From Hesseltinella vesiculosa (lineage: Eukaryota > Mucoromycota > Mucoromycetes > Mucorales > Cunninghamellaceae), in assembly GCA_002104935.1 (NCBI GenBank), contig MCGT01000005.1, forward strand, positions 124,001 through 188,000: DNA of 64,000 bases, in the 5' to 3' direction. Position 1 is the first letter of the stretch; every line of letters begins with the position of its first letter. The notes beneath the pieces are model-generated. The model had not been told where the DNA came from, did not search any database, and saw only the letters and a list, made by a program, of their open reading frames with translations. Positions 22,393 through 33,963 of the stretch are shown piece by piece. Made by a program: the position numbers and the translations under genes.

Positions 22393-22964
22393 ATGGAAAT
22401 CTCAGAGATCCTTCTTCATGACAACATGCCTACAGACAAGCCTTTCCAGTGCCACTTCCAGGGCTGCTGTAAATCCTTTGGTCGAAAATCTGACCTTGTC
22501 CGCCACTGCCGCATTCACACCAATGACCGCCCATTCCGGTGCCTCCTATGTAACAAGCGTTTCATCCAGGTAACTAATAAAAAAAAGAGAGAGAGAGAGC
22601 TTGTCACTCATTTTCTTATTCCATAGCGATCAGCGTTGACTGTCCACTCAAGAACACATTCTGGTGAACGACCTCATCAATGCGAGTACTGTCTCCGCCG
22701 GTTCAGTGACAGCAGTTCCCTTGCCAGACACAGGTACACTAGAAAAAGTCGGCTAGAGACAGGACCCTCATGATTTTTTTTGGCATATTCAAACCCAGAC
22801 GCATCCACACAGGGAAACGGCCCTACAGCTGCACACACGAAGGCTGCACCAAGAGCTTTGTGAGGAAAACCATGTTGATCCAGCATATCAAACAGCATAC
22901 ACAGCCAACTCACCTTACAAAGCCCTCACCATCAAATTCAACTGCCTCCTCTGCATCTCCATAG
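22393..22964 (+). CDS. C2H2 zinc-finger protein with four fingers
   Basis: Probable sequence-specific transcription factor. Three exons (22393-22569, 22627-22733, 22799-22964) join in frame to about 150 residues made almost entirely of four C2H2 fingers: [56 protein letters not shown] and [20 protein letters not shown]. Fingers 1 and 4 have the four-residue cysteine spacing typical of Zap1/ZIC/TFIIIA-like fingers, fingers 2 and 3 the two-residue spacing, and the linkers NDRPF, SGERPH and TGKRPY are of the TGEKP type. A Ser/Thr-rich tail ends at SSASP. An upstream in-frame TTG at 22345 is not used as start; the ATG at 22393 has good context (ACACCATGG). The target is unknown. Confidence 0.85.
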
Positions 22965-24328
22965 CCAATTTTTTTTTATCATCGTCTTCTACAGTATCAT
23001 CTGCCCAGCCCTCAACCAGCCTCCGCTAACCTCTCTTCTCAATTTTTTTATCGCTCTGGCCATGCTCCCTGCCACTTTAGCATTTCCTAATAAACATCTA
23101 CTGCCAGCAAAGCTTAAGATAGCGGCACATCCGAGGAGGACTGCGTTTTTTTTTTATTGACTGCTCCTGCCAGAACAACAGCGGGCACTTGGCAATAGAT
23201 TCATCTCCCGGAGCGACATTCACTAGCCCGAGCCCACCAGCATTGTAGTTCCTAGCGTTTTTATTTTATTTTTTTATTGTCAGGGAAATTGAGATGCCAA
23301 TGATTTTAACAAAAAAAAAAACCTGCACATCAAATTCGATCTTGGACGCAGCCCTTTTTGACAAGGTGCAGAAGTGGGTCGGCCAGCAAAATTAGGCTAT
23401 CCTGAAAAGTGACTTGGAAGACAGACTTTGTGCTGCTATTGGTTTGAACGCTACATACAATGCCTGTTACTTTATCACCTGTCATTTAACGCCAACCGAT
23501 CTGAACAAAAATCATCCAAAATCCAACCTCCGCCGTTTCATGCCAGATTTGGCATTCGGTCAGCTCTTGGGAGGAGGGAGGGAGGGGTCTTGCTTTTTTT
23601 TAAAAAGAAGAAATTGACATGGTGCTCTTTTGAATGATTGGATCGATGTTAAATTATGCATGGGAGCAAATCTTCATAGAAGGCATTGACTCTACCAAAA
23701 TCATATCGATCAGTTATGGTTGCCCAGCCAACGTTGTAGCAATCACGTTTTGACCCCTCCGATTCCTCAGCCAAAAAAAAGCCATGATAAAATGAAAAAA
23801 TGCATTTCATACGCCGATACAGCCGGCTGACTACCTCACAGGTGCTGCTGGCACCGAGCGAGTGAAAACCATGTGATATAACATAGCAATATTGGTAGGG
23901 AGAAGAGTGACAATCCAACACTAACTAAGAATGCATGCGTTTCGTTTATTTTTTTTTAACTGTGACATAGGCAAGGAAAAGAACACCGATTTGCTGGCTG
24001 CACGGACCGATCCGCCGAAAATGCCCGTCCATGGGCTAATCGTATCATCGAACGTTGCCTACAAAACACCAACGCCAGCATTATCCATCCGTTTTTCCAT
24101 TTCTGATCTCCTGTCGTTGTTACTGCCATGGCCCTAGAAAAAAGAGCCAAACCAACCGGAAAATGAAATTCAACGCGGCCCTGCGTTTCATCAATTTTGA
24201 AAGCTTTTTTCTGTGCCTTTTTTTTTTTTTTCCTCTTTCTCATTAGCATTTTTCTTTTCCTTCTTGTTAGTGAAAGCGAGAAAAAAGAAAACTAGATTAA
24301 CTATTGCTTTTAGTGTGTTCGTGTTAGC
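22965..24328. other. Long gene-free interval
   Basis: About 1.36 kb in which only short frames occur in all six readings. It includes T runs at about 23145, 23270 and 24220-24233 and an A run at 23310. A 90-codon minus-strand frame at 23649-23921 has no domain and no splice partners. Probably untranslated and promoter sequence. Confidence 0.5.
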
Positions 24329-26601
24329 ATGTTATCCGCAGTTGCAGCAGCCAATGGTGGCATCCCGCTGCCATCATCTGAAAAGGATGAAATCTGGTCT
24401 TCGATTTTAAAAGGGGTGGCATCATCCAAAATGGTCCCCACCAAAAATGTTCTCATCCTGGGTAAACAACGAGAGGGGAGGCCTTATAAATGTCTACTTG
24501 CAAGCTAAATACTTTCTTTTTTATCCACTGTTGAAAGGGGACTCGTCCAGTGGTAAATCTACCTTGATTCATTACTTGAAAAACGATCCAGGACCCCAGC
24601 CAGCAGCAAGTGAGACGGACCAGCTACCACCCTCCTCTTTCAATGTTTCGGCCACAAATACGTATACCCCAATGCCTGTCGATGCTCTGGATGACGATGT
24701 GGCCAACAATCTTGCTCTTGGTTATACCTATGTTGACATTCAAGACGAAGACAACGAAGGTAAGCCGCTCTGCCGCGCAAAACGGCCAGGGACTCGCCTG
24801 ACCATTTTCCATAGCCATGGCTCGTCTAGGCTTATATCAATTGGGAATCTCAGCCTCGGAATACCTGCCTTTGATAAAGTTTGCCCTATCGGTAGAGACC
24901 ATGGCGGACTGCATGGTGCTCTTGGTTCTCGACTGGAGCCGCCCTGGCAAATTTTTGGAATCCTTGCAGCGTTGGATCAACGTCATTGATCACACCGTCA
25001 ATGAAATCGCAAAGCAAGGTAGCAATCCAGAATCTTCGTGGAGTCGAGGCAAAGTCGTGCTGGAAGAACTCGGTGAAAAATGTAAGTGCTTAAAGGGGCG
25101 AGGCATATCCTCATCGACTTTCTTTCTGCGGCACAGTGCAGTTGTATCTGAAATCCTACACGGAACCCACACAAGCCAACGGCTTCAATCTGACTGCCTC
25201 CACATCCACAAGCTCGATTCCATCAACGCCGACTAGCAACTTTGTCCCCGTCACCTCCACGACGTCCACCACCACCAACGGTATGACCTCCAGCAACGTG
25301 GATCAAGTCACCCTGCCTCTGCCCTCAGGCTGCCTGTCCACCAATTATGGTCTACCCATTGCTGTCGTTTGCACCAAGGTTCGCATCTCCTTTGTGTGCG
25401 TCACTTTCTCACTTTTTTTGAATATCTCTAATCTAGACCGACTGCTTTACTCAGTTGGAACACAGTCACGATTTCAAGGACGATCAATTTGATTATATTC
25501 AGCAAATGCTACGATGCATCTGTATGAAATGTAAGTAAAAAAAAGACGGAGGCAGGGGTGGATCAAGGAAGATGCAAAGGGCCGATTTTTTTTCTTTCCG
25601 ATCTGTAGATGGAGCGGCACTATTTTATACCTCTACATTACGACCATACACATTCCATTATTTACGACAATATGTGCTTCACCGGCTGTTGACGACAACG
25701 ACCAAACATTACCCTTACCCGTACAAGGCCCAGGTGGTGGAACGCGATCTGGTGGCGGTTCCTTCTGGATGGGATTCGTGGGGTAAAATCCGGATTCTGC
25801 GCGATGGATTTGATTGTGAAGCTGTCAATCAAGGCTGGGATGCAGATATGGAAGCCTTACAAGATCGCCAGGCTCCTGGCGCACATGGTGCACGTGGCAT
25901 GTATGAAGATATTATTACCGATGCCGAAAGTGTCGAACAGGTAAGCCTCCTCTCTTACCAAGACAACATGACCTCATCTTTTTTTTTTTTTTTCACTCAG
26001 CCTCTCAACGCCACACCCATTGTCACTTGCGAAGATGAGCAGGTCTTTTTGGAACGACATTTCGACACTCTTCAACGAGCCTCGGACGGACCAAGTCGAC
26101 AAGGCACCGGCGCCACAGTCACCAAACCCAGTGTTGTTGGTCCTTTGGGTGTGTCGTCCATGACGTTGGACCTGATGCGTGGCTCCGCCGAACGAGAAAC
26201 CGACCACCTCTTGCCTCGCACCATGCGAGCCAGCGGAGACGATAAAAAGGTAACGTCAAAAAAAAAAAAATGGATGCGTTGCATCACTGACGGCTCGTTT
26301 CTAGTTGCCCTCGCCTATCCAAACCTCACCAAACTACGGCAATAGCAGTGCTGCTGGCACCGCTGGCAACACATTATCGTCAGCAACCACTGGTGCTTCC
26401 AACGAAGTCCTTGCCAATTTCTTCCAATCGCTATTGTCCAAGAAAGCCGGCGGCTCTTCCCCCACCACAGCATCGTCGCCCACTTCAAGCCTGTTGAATG
26501 GCTCCTTGACCCGCGAAGACACCACTCGAAAACCATCTATCCATAGAAAAGAAGTCCACAAGGAATTGGATCGTATGCGCCAATCTGTAGCCAAACCCTA
26601 A
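24329..26601 (+). CDS. Cytoplasmic dynein light intermediate chain
   Basis: Non-catalytic dynein subunit with a Ras-like fold that links the heavy chain to cargo adaptors. Eight or so exons join into a long chain: KMVPTKNVLILG spliced to DSSSGKSTLIHYL (phosphate loop), LALGYTYVDIQDED, LGLYQLGISASEYLPLIKFA, VLLVLDWSRPGKFLESLQRW, then a Ser/Thr-rich insert, GLPIAVVCTK, DYIQQMLRC and YGAALFYTSTLRPYTFHYL. These are landmark segments of the DLIC family. The carboxy end (residues after SLLSKKAGG) is Ser/Thr-rich with a terminal basic helix (RKEVHKELDRMRQS), the part that in other fungi and animals meets adaptors. The start ATG at 24329 gives a short leader before the G-domain. The dynein context is family knowledge; no other dynein gene is in the window. 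Confidence 0.9.
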
Positions 26602-26870
26602 CACTTTTTTTTTTCCGTCGATTGGCTGTCCCATTGATTTGGTCCCCTCCCCCTCCTTCCCCCCAAAAAAAAATAAATAAAAAAATAGCAACCCCTTTTT
26701 ATTTACCCTTTCATGCTAGCTTGGTTCAACGGTTAGACTACACGGAGGAAAAATATTTGACCGGCAGGTGGCCCAAAACTCCGGTTTGGGCTTTCTTTTC
26801 ATTTCCTTTTTTTTTTTTCGGCCTTTTCACTATCTCTCTTTCTCGTTTTTTTTTTTTATTATCAGCCTCC

Positions 26871-28748
26871 ATGACTACGAAATTACACGCCTATCTCAAA
26901 GCCCATGGATTATCATTAGAAACAAGCAGTGATCCTACAGTTGGTCGGAAGGTGATGACAACGCAGGACCACAAACGAGGCGAAGTGCTCGTGACATCTC
27001 AGCCGCTGGGTGCTGTTCCATTAGGGTCGCAACGCCATGAAATCTGCAATTACTGCTTCCGCAAAGCAAAGCAGCAAACCACCCTCCAGCGATGCTCCCA
27101 ATGTAAAGCCGCCTACTTTTGTGATATGGGATGCTTCAAAAATGCCTGGCTCACCTATCATCAGTTTGCATGCAAGAAGACCACACACATCCCCGAACTG
27201 ATCGACCTGGATCAGGACGCCATGGACCTTGAAATGCTCGAACGAGTCGCTGTCAATTATAATCGCTACGAAAAACGCAAACAAAGCCTCCAGTCTGAAC
27301 GGGCCTCCAACCAGAAGAACCAAAGCGTAAAACCACAGCAACTACTCGCCAATCCTGCCGAGGAATGTGTGGACATCACCATGGAAGCCTTCAACAGCTT
27401 GATGGATCACCTACCCGACCAGCCTCGTCAGAATCTCACCCGCTATGAACGCCTGGCCATCCAAGCCTTGGCCAAGCCCCACCTGTCTTCGTCGGGTCTG
27501 ACGAAAGACGACCTGGTCCGCTTCCTCTGCCGATTCCAGTGCAATAACTTTGGCATCCACGACGACTATTTGTTTAGTGTTGGTGAAGGCACGTATCCTG
27601 TGGCTTCTCTGATCAATCACTCGTGCCGCCCCAACGCCATCGCTACTTTCAGCGGAGCCATGATGTCGATCTTAGCCATCGACCATATCCAGGCGGGCCA
27701 GGAAGTCACCATCGCCTATTTGGACATTGCCCACGACCGGTCCCATCGTCTGTCGAGCTTGTGGGAAAAGTATTTCTTCCACTGCAAATGCGTACGATGC
27801 GTAACGGTCGACGCCTCCATCAACACTCCCGACACCGTTCTCGGCAACATCGACGCCTTCATTGGCAATGAAGACCGACCCGACTGGTGGGCCCTTGCTG
27901 AAACCCTCCTTCAATCCGATGGCGAAGGCCTCAGCATCAGCGCCAAGGGCAAGGCCTCGACCACCCCCACCCCATCGTCCCACAAGGACACTCTCTGGAA
28001 GCAAATCGAGGACGCAGTCAGCGACGAAAACTGGGATATGCCCGCGCTCAGTGCTCATTACGACCGTTACAAAGGAAACGTACCCGACATTTCCAAACCG
28101 TTGACTCTGGCCGAATACACACACACGGCACTGACAACCACGTGCCCTTACATCTGGACGGTCGAAGATCTTTCACTGCATGGCAAACTCGCGCAGTTGG
28201 GCTCAAACTACCGATCACCAGCACCGCTCGATCTGCCTACACCACCGACTCAAGGCATCCGCACCTTTGACGACCCCATTCCAGAGATGACCAGGCCCAA
28301 ACTTCCTGACACATACCTAGACCTCCTGGCTCAGCGCATGACATCAACACAAGCCTACCCGACCGACCCTGACAGCTTTGATCCCAGGTCACTCGCAATA
28401 TTACCCACAGCCACCAAAGTCTACTTCAACCTGATGGCCCGGGGCGAATGGCAAATCGCCACCAAACTTGGCTTGTACGTTGCATCGCAATATATCTTGA
28501 TATACCCTCCCTACCACCCTGTTATCAGCCTGCACTTCCTAATCCTTGCCAAATGCTGTTGGAACACGATGGTCAAAGAGCAAATCGTTGGCAAGAACCT
28601 GATCAACGTTTATCAACGATCCGTACGCCGATGGATCCTTGTCGCCAAGATCACCATTGCCGTCACTGCTGGCAAGAAGGGCAGTCAATGGCGTGAAATT
28701 GGTGAACTGGAATGGATCTTTTCACGCGATCAGAAGCTTCTTGAATGA
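26871..28748 (+). CDS. SET and MYND domain protein (SMYD type)
   Basis: Probable protein-lysine methyltransferase. One exon of 625 residues. A split SET domain surrounds a MYND zinc finger: the finger lies at about residues 59-101 (CNYC, RCSQCKAAYFC, HQFAC), and the SET core follows with PVASLINHSCRPNA at about 242-256 and GQEVTIAYLD, then cysteines FHCKCVRC after the domain. The rest is helical and probably forms the TPR-like carboxy lobe of SMYD proteins. The open frame extends upstream to 26622, but the ATG at 26871, straight after a T run and a TTATCAG that resembles a 3' splice site, is preferred. A 5'-untranslated intron is therefore possible. Histone and non-histone substrates are both possible. 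Confidence 0.85.
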   Translation: MTTKLHAYLKAHGLSLETSSDPTVGRKVMTTQDHKRGEVLVTSQPLGAVPLGSQRHEICNYCFRKAKQQTTLQRCSQCKAAYFCDMGCFKNAWLTYHQFACKKTTHIPELIDLDQDAMDLEMLERVAVNYNRYEKRKQSLQSERASNQKNQSVKPQQLLANPAEECVDITMEAFNSLMDHLPDQPRQNLTRYERLAIQALAKPHLSSSGLTKDDLVRFLCRFQCNNFGIHDDYLFSVGEGTYPVASLINHSCRPNAIATFSGAMMSILAIDHIQAGQEVTIAYLDIAHDRSHRLSSLWEKYFFHCKCVRCVTVDASINTPDTVLGNIDAFIGNEDRPDWWALAETLLQSDGEGLSISAKGKASTTPTPSSHKDTLWKQIEDAVSDENWDMPALSAHYDRYKGNVPDISKPLTLAEYTHTALTTTCPYIWTVEDLSLHGKLAQLGSNYRSPAPLDLPTPPTQGIRTFDDPIPEMTRPKLPDTYLDLLAQRMTSTQAYPTDPDSFDPRSLAILPTATKVYFNLMARGEWQIATKLGLYVASQYILIYPPYHPVISLHFLILAKCCWNTMVKEQIVGKNLINVYQRSVRRWILVAKITIAVTAGKKGSQWREIGELEWIFSRDQKLLE

Positions 28749-29035
28749 AACCTTTTTTTTTTCTCACCTAAGCATGTACCTCTCCAAACCGATCCCATGG
28801 CCATCACTCCCTCCATTCCCCACCTCATTATACTACTACTATATTACTACTGCTTTTTTTTTGGTTCTATCAGCGTCTCTCTTTTTTTTTATTTTAGTAA
28901 CCTTCTTAACTAAAAGTGGTATATCAATGAGATACAATCTGCTAAAAGGCAGGCAGTCCCAGACGTGAAAGGAGCCGTGTACTGTAAAAAAAAAAAAAAA
29001 CCATGTCGGGGATGCACACAATGCATAACATATGA
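28749..29035. other. Convergent 3' region of SMYD and PRM1
   Basis: AT-rich stretch between two stop codons facing each other, with an A run at about 28986-29000 and T runs at 28752 and 28855. It should hold both polyadenylation sites. No gene is seen. Confidence 0.45.
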
Positions 29036-30872
29036 CTAAGGCGAGGCCGGCTTTTTTTCTGATAGCCGATGGCGCAGTGGGCGCAAAGTAAGTTTAGAGG
29101 GCATAGGCACTTCATACACATAGCCCAGGCCCAGAACGGCGCACAAGCACCACAATGCAAAAATGACCCAGTACACGACAATCTGCGATTGGATGTGTGA
29201 CGATAACCTGGCGACCAAAACAGAAGACGGTTCCAAGCTGGTCACATTCAACTGGACATCAAGATCCATCATAGGCAACAGAGGCAATTCTATGCCAGGC
29301 TGATTCATCTGGTTGAGGTGAGTGGAAGAAAAAAAAAAAAATTGAGCATCCGCTCTACAACAGGCACCCGCTTACAATCCATTCGACACCATGCTGCAAC
29401 GCCACAAGCTTGTTGAGGATCAAGCACTGGATCACATCCTTGGCAGGCTCTTCCATGATGGAGCCACCGACGGTCGCGGTGATCAGCTGCGAAAGGTGGT
29501 CGATCGCTGAGTCGAGGGTCTGGTTGATAGGCGCCGCAAAGGCCTGGACACTGGCCAGCCATTGGTCATTGGTGGCGTTTTGCATGGCTGTGATCCAGCG
29601 GTTGGTCGCGTTGGCCTGAGCTTCGTAACTGAATTGGATAGCGCCGAGAGCGTTCACCGTCACGTTGTGGGACCATTCCTCGACACGCTGGTCAAGGGTC
29701 GTCAGGGCAGAGGTCGAGAGCCACTGCACAGAAGCCAGCGCCAGGTGGGAGATGACAAGACCAAAGACAGAGAAGACGAGGCAGTAGACCAGGGCTTGAG
29801 ACTGGGTGATGAAATGCAGCCACTGCCGCCATTTTCCCGGCACAGCCACCAGGGCCGCACGCGAGCGGAACGTCAGCAGGGAAGAGACCCAGGGAGATTG
29901 CTGGATGTCACCGTAGCGGGACAACAACGCGGCTTGGGCAGACACATGGTGGCGGCGGATCATGGCAGGCGGGTCAAGGCCCGGAAGGGAAGCAGGGTCG
30001 GCGAGCAAATCAAGCACATGTAAGCGCATGCGTTGCAGGTAGCGGAAGCGGTGGCGCAACAGAAGCCAGTGAAGCGACATGCACACAACCATGATGCTGA
30101 TCGTGATGGCCATCAAAACATGCACAAAGTGAAGGGTGTCTTTGTGGGCTTCTTGCACATAGGCCAAAATCGAATCGACTTGGCAAACGGGCGGTGTGGG
30201 TGGCGGCAACTGCCAAGGCAATACAGCGCCAGAGGCTAGCGCGCCGGCCGGCTGGAGTGAGTCATTGAGGTGAGACTTCAGGTCGTCCAATGGCTGGAGC
30301 AAAGGATCGAGCCAGGTCGAGCTGTTGGTCCATTGGCCGACTTGGTGCTGGGCCTGTTCCATCGCGAAGGTCCAGTTGGACAGCTGCGTGGGCACGTTTT
30401 CCATGTCGCTTGCGCCAAAGAGCTCGCCGAGGGCATGGATGCCTTTGAGGATGGTTTCTACCGCCGCCTGGATCGGCTTGGTAATCACCGTCAGCAGCGC
30501 CAGAGCGGTGTGGATGGCGAAAAAAAAGAGGCAGCGATACGTGGACTGGTACATCTCGAGGAACCACTTCAAGGCAGTCTGGACAATGGTGACCATGATC
30601 AGCAGCCACCGCCGCATGAGGTCCAGGAACATCCGAGGCACCACGGTCACTAGTTTGCCTACAAGCTTCGAAGGCAGTCGGTCGATTTGCTCAACAAACC
30701 GGTTCACCTGTCGGCAGCTGAACACCAGTTCCCGCTCGATCAAGTTGAATGACTGGTCAATCAGCGGGTAAAGCGTCACCAGCGTCACCAGCGACAGCCC
30801 GACCATCAAGGAGCCCATGTTAAGCCACGATACAAGATACTGGCCGCCCAATCCAATGACTAATTGATTCAT
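29036..30872 (-). CDS. PRM1: Plasma membrane fusion protein Prm1
   Basis: Multi-spanning membrane protein that promotes plasma membrane merger when cells fuse. Two exons (29376-30872 and 29036-29308) join in phase to 589 residues. Hydrophobic spans occur near the start (LNMGSLMVGLSLVTLVTLYP), around STYRCLFFFAIHTALALL, at HVLMAITISIMVVCMSLHWL, at LVYCLVFSVFGLVISHLAL and near the end (VVYWVIFALWCLCAVLGLG). Predicted outside loops carry N-glycosylation sequons such as NWT, NSS and NVT. Spacing of spans and the Ala-rich stretch before the last span fit Prm1. The start is the methionine directly before QLVIGLGG; upstream frame sequence is low complexity. Similarity is by pattern, so another fusion or polytopic protein is a remote alternative. 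Confidence 0.75.
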
Positions 30873-31200
30873 ATCGCTCTCACAAGTGAATTGGATAGAA
30901 TTGAAAAAAAAAAAAAAAAATAGTGAAGAGAAGCACAGATGCCGACCTCCGCAGGAAACAATAAAAATAGAAGCTGCGCGGCCTAGGCACGCCAGGCTCA
31001 TTGTTCATTGTCCTCAAAAAAAAAAAGCCGTGAAAACACCAGTCCTAAATAACCAAAGCGTAAACAAGTTTCCAAATGGTGCTAGGAAAGTCAAGGGATG
31101 GGAAACTTAATCCTTTTTATAAATGTCTAGTGAGGGATATGAGGGGTAAACATGTGGGAGCAAAAAAAAAAAAAAAAAAAGGATTGGACAGGGAGGGGGT

Positions 31201-33374
31201 CTATGGTTGCTTTTGTTGGGTCTGGTCGACGTTGGCATCGGTAGATGAAGCAGATGCTTCGGGGGCAGGGTTGGAAGGCTCTTGGGGCTGTTGCTGATCC
31301 TTGACGACCTCGGCTTCGACCTCCTTTTCCATCGCACCGAGCTCTTCGTCGATGTGCTTGATCATCTTTTCCAGACGCTTTTCCAGGCGGGCGGTGGACT
31401 TGTCGGCATCCTTCTTGGTGGCTTCCTTGAGTTCCTCGACCAGATCCTTGTAGTCTTCGTGCTGGATCTTGATTTCGTTGAGCTGGGCACGTTCCTCGAG
31501 CACATCCACCTTTGTGCGCAACTTGGCCAGGGCCTCGTGCAGTTGCTCCTTTTCTTCATCGGACAGGACCTCTTCCGCAGCTGGTTGTTTTTGTTCTTCT
31601 TCGGGGATGAATTCGTCACGCTTTTCAGCTTCAGCAGTTGCTGCAGCTTCTTGTTGGGCCTTGCGTTCGGCTTCTTCAGCTTCCTTGGCCTTGGCTTCCT
31701 TTTCTTCTTGTTCGGATTCGTCCTCGATCAATTCTTGCTGCTGCTCAAGCACGTCGTACTTTTGCTTGTACGTGCTGTTACCCACCATTTCCATGACTTG
31801 CAATTCAGCTTCGTTCACCTAGACGACGGTTAAAAAAAGGAGGGTCAGCCATAGGATGATTATTCGTTTTTTCAAGGGGGGAGTTGGAGAGTTACCAAAT
31901 TGTCGGGCAAGCTGTTGAAGGTGGCCTTCAAAGCTTCTTCGGTCGTCATGTGACGGTCGGTGTAAGTAAAGGCGCCAGTCAGTAGCAGCAAGGTACAGGG
32001 CACATGGTGATTCAAATGCAGATCGAGCCATTGGGACAGCTCATCTCGGAGACGTTCATTGGAGGTACCAATGACTCGGAAGCCGCGCGCCACACAAGCC
32101 GCTTGCAATTCAGGCACGGTCAAGGAATCAATGCCTTCACTTTGAATGACCTACAAACAAAAAAAGGCGGTGGAGAGTGAGACTGGCGTTCCCTTGTGAA
32201 CTTGTTTACCTTGTCGTCGGCCTTGATTTGACGCATACGGTTGCGGATTTGGAAACGCAGGAAATTGTCGGTACCAAAGGCGTTGATGTTCATGTAGCGG
32301 CACATGGACACCAACTGGGGTCGGGTCAAATTGTCCAAGGTCAATTCATCTTCAAAGCGACGAGCCACGTTGAGCAAGTCGTCTGTGTCAGCCTGTTCAC
32401 CTGTGATACGAATCTGCAAAAAAAAAAAAAAGGATGAGTGACGGAACAGTTGCTGGCAGTCTTCCTTTCTGACCTTGCGGAAGAAATCTGTGAATTCCTT
32501 TGCAGATTTTTCACTATCAGATCCGGCAAATCCAGATTCAGAGATGGTTTCTTGCAAAAAGCGGGCCATTTCCAAGCGCACCTTCAGTAGCTTGCGCTTC
32601 TTTTCTTCCTGGTGACAGGGGTAAAAAAAAAAAAAAAAAGTTCAACACGAGCTTTGTAGGCTGCCAATGGCATTCTTACCTCTTGCGATTTGTTTTCAAA
32701 GGTGCTGGGCAACATGTTGGGGAAGAGCTTCAAAGCCAAAGGCAGCAACAGTTCCATAAAAGGAACAATGATAAAGACAGCAAAAGGAATCAAACGAGCC
32801 ATATCCGAGGTAGTACGTCGAAGCTAACAATAAAAAAAAAAAAAAAAGATGCATAAAGCGGGACTGCCAATTAGATTGCTTGCATAGAGACTGCTTTTGT
32901 TTGGTATTTTTGCTTTACCTGACGAGCTTCACGACGAGTCAAATGGCCACCATTTAACAATTTCCAAATGAGTTTGCTGGAAATACGGATTTCCAGGCCC
33001 AGGAGCTTGGTGCCGTGCCAGTAATGAACAGCCTCGGCCTTGACTTTTTGCCAGATCGTTTTCTTGGGTTTGGCAACGGTCGTGGATGCAGCGCCTTGGG
33101 CAGCTTGTTCTTTGGCGTTTTCCTTGGCCAATAAGGCAGCACGGGAGATCACGGTTTCCTTTTCTTCATTGCTGATGGTTGCTTTGGTGGCAGTGGAGGG
33201 CTTGTCGGAGCGAAGGATGCGTAATTCGCTGTGAATGCCCCGGCTGGATGGTTGCAAGGGTCGTAGCTGGGTGCCTCGACGGACATTGCCACGAACCAGC
33301 ACTTGGACGTAGATGGATGTTAATGACGAAGGTTGTTGCAATGATCGTCTTATCGCAGGCACGGATCGATACAT
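31201..33374 (-). CDS. LETM1: LETM1/Mdm38-type mitochondrial inner-membrane protein
   Basis: Inner-membrane protein linked to mitochondrial K+/H+ exchange and to ribosome binding. Six exons join to about 600 residues. The amino end [18 protein letters not shown] is Arg/Ser-rich, as in a mitochondrial presequence. The core has [20 protein letters not shown], then the single span [20 protein letters not shown] with the conserved acidic residue and proline, [11 protein letters not shown], and the ribosome-binding-like region ([54 protein letters not shown]). The long carboxy end is a charged coiled coil rich in Glu and Lys. Introns are A-rich on the plus strand, for example 32412-32424 and 32624-32639. 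Confidence 0.93.
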
Positions 33375-33963
33375 GATATAAAACGAAAATGGATCAATAA
33401 AAAAAAAAAAAGAGGAAAAAGGAAAAAAAAAAAAAGAAAAATAACAAACTGGAATTATTTTGCCGGGGATTTCGTCCTTCCCGCACGCTCGACCCTGTTA
33501 TGACTCAACGCACATGATTGTCGGCCATGAAGGCATGACGTTTGTCAACTTCCAAACAAGGCGCTTTTGGATTCCCATGGAGCTGTTCATGCCAAACGTT
33601 GTGCAAAGGCATAGTAACCATCCCAGGGTGATGACCAGCCAATCAGTGATCAGCCCTCCGTCGCTGACGGCGGTAGCAGGATCAACCCTTGAAAAAGAGA
33701 CAATTGATAAAAAAGTTTGGCGCGTTTTTTTTTTCAGGATGGTGACACAAATCCATTTTTTAATCTCTTTTTTTTTTGTCTCTGTGCCTTTTTCCTTTTC
33801 TTTTTCCTTCTTACTTTCCCTCTCCATTCCTTTATTTTTCACTCCTTTCCTCAACGAGCAAACGTCATTGCTCAACCTTATTGTTCTTCAGCAGCTCCTC
33901 GAAGATAAAGTAAGCAAAAGCGCACCCGACTTGTCACGCCGAGATTAGCAACTGCCAAACAGT
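33375..33963. promoter_or_regulatory. Divergent region, LETM1 / UPF0658-like gene
   Basis: Contains A runs (33398-33438) close to the LETM1 start and CT-rich tracts at 33760-33850 ahead of the plus-strand gene. Only short chance frames are seen. Confidence 0.4.

Noticed and set aside
23649..23921. 90-codon minus-strand frame in the long gene-free interval
   Set aside because: No domain, no splice partners and no codon bias like that of the neighbouring genes.
26717..26790. tRNA-like words (TTGGTTCAACGGTTAG) before the SMYD gene
   Set aside because: No cloverleaf with matching acceptor stems or anticodon loop could be formed; only an A-box-like word is present.
26622..26870. Upstream extension of the SMYD frame
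   Set aside because: The extra residues are low complexity with poly-Phe from T runs, and a better ATG lies directly before the conserved SET start.
29562..30653. Plus-strand frames over PRM1
   Set aside because: No domain, and they lie within a frame that matches PRM1 on the minus strand.
29355..31001. Upstream methionine for PRM1 at 31001
   Set aside because: The added segment is poly-Phe from an A run on the plus strand and has no conservation signal; the methionine at 30872 fits the family.
31282..31833. Plus-strand frame rich in Leu/Phe opposite LETM1
   Set aside because: It is the antisense of the Glu/Lys-rich coiled coil of LETM1, which produces Leu/Phe/Ser by complement.
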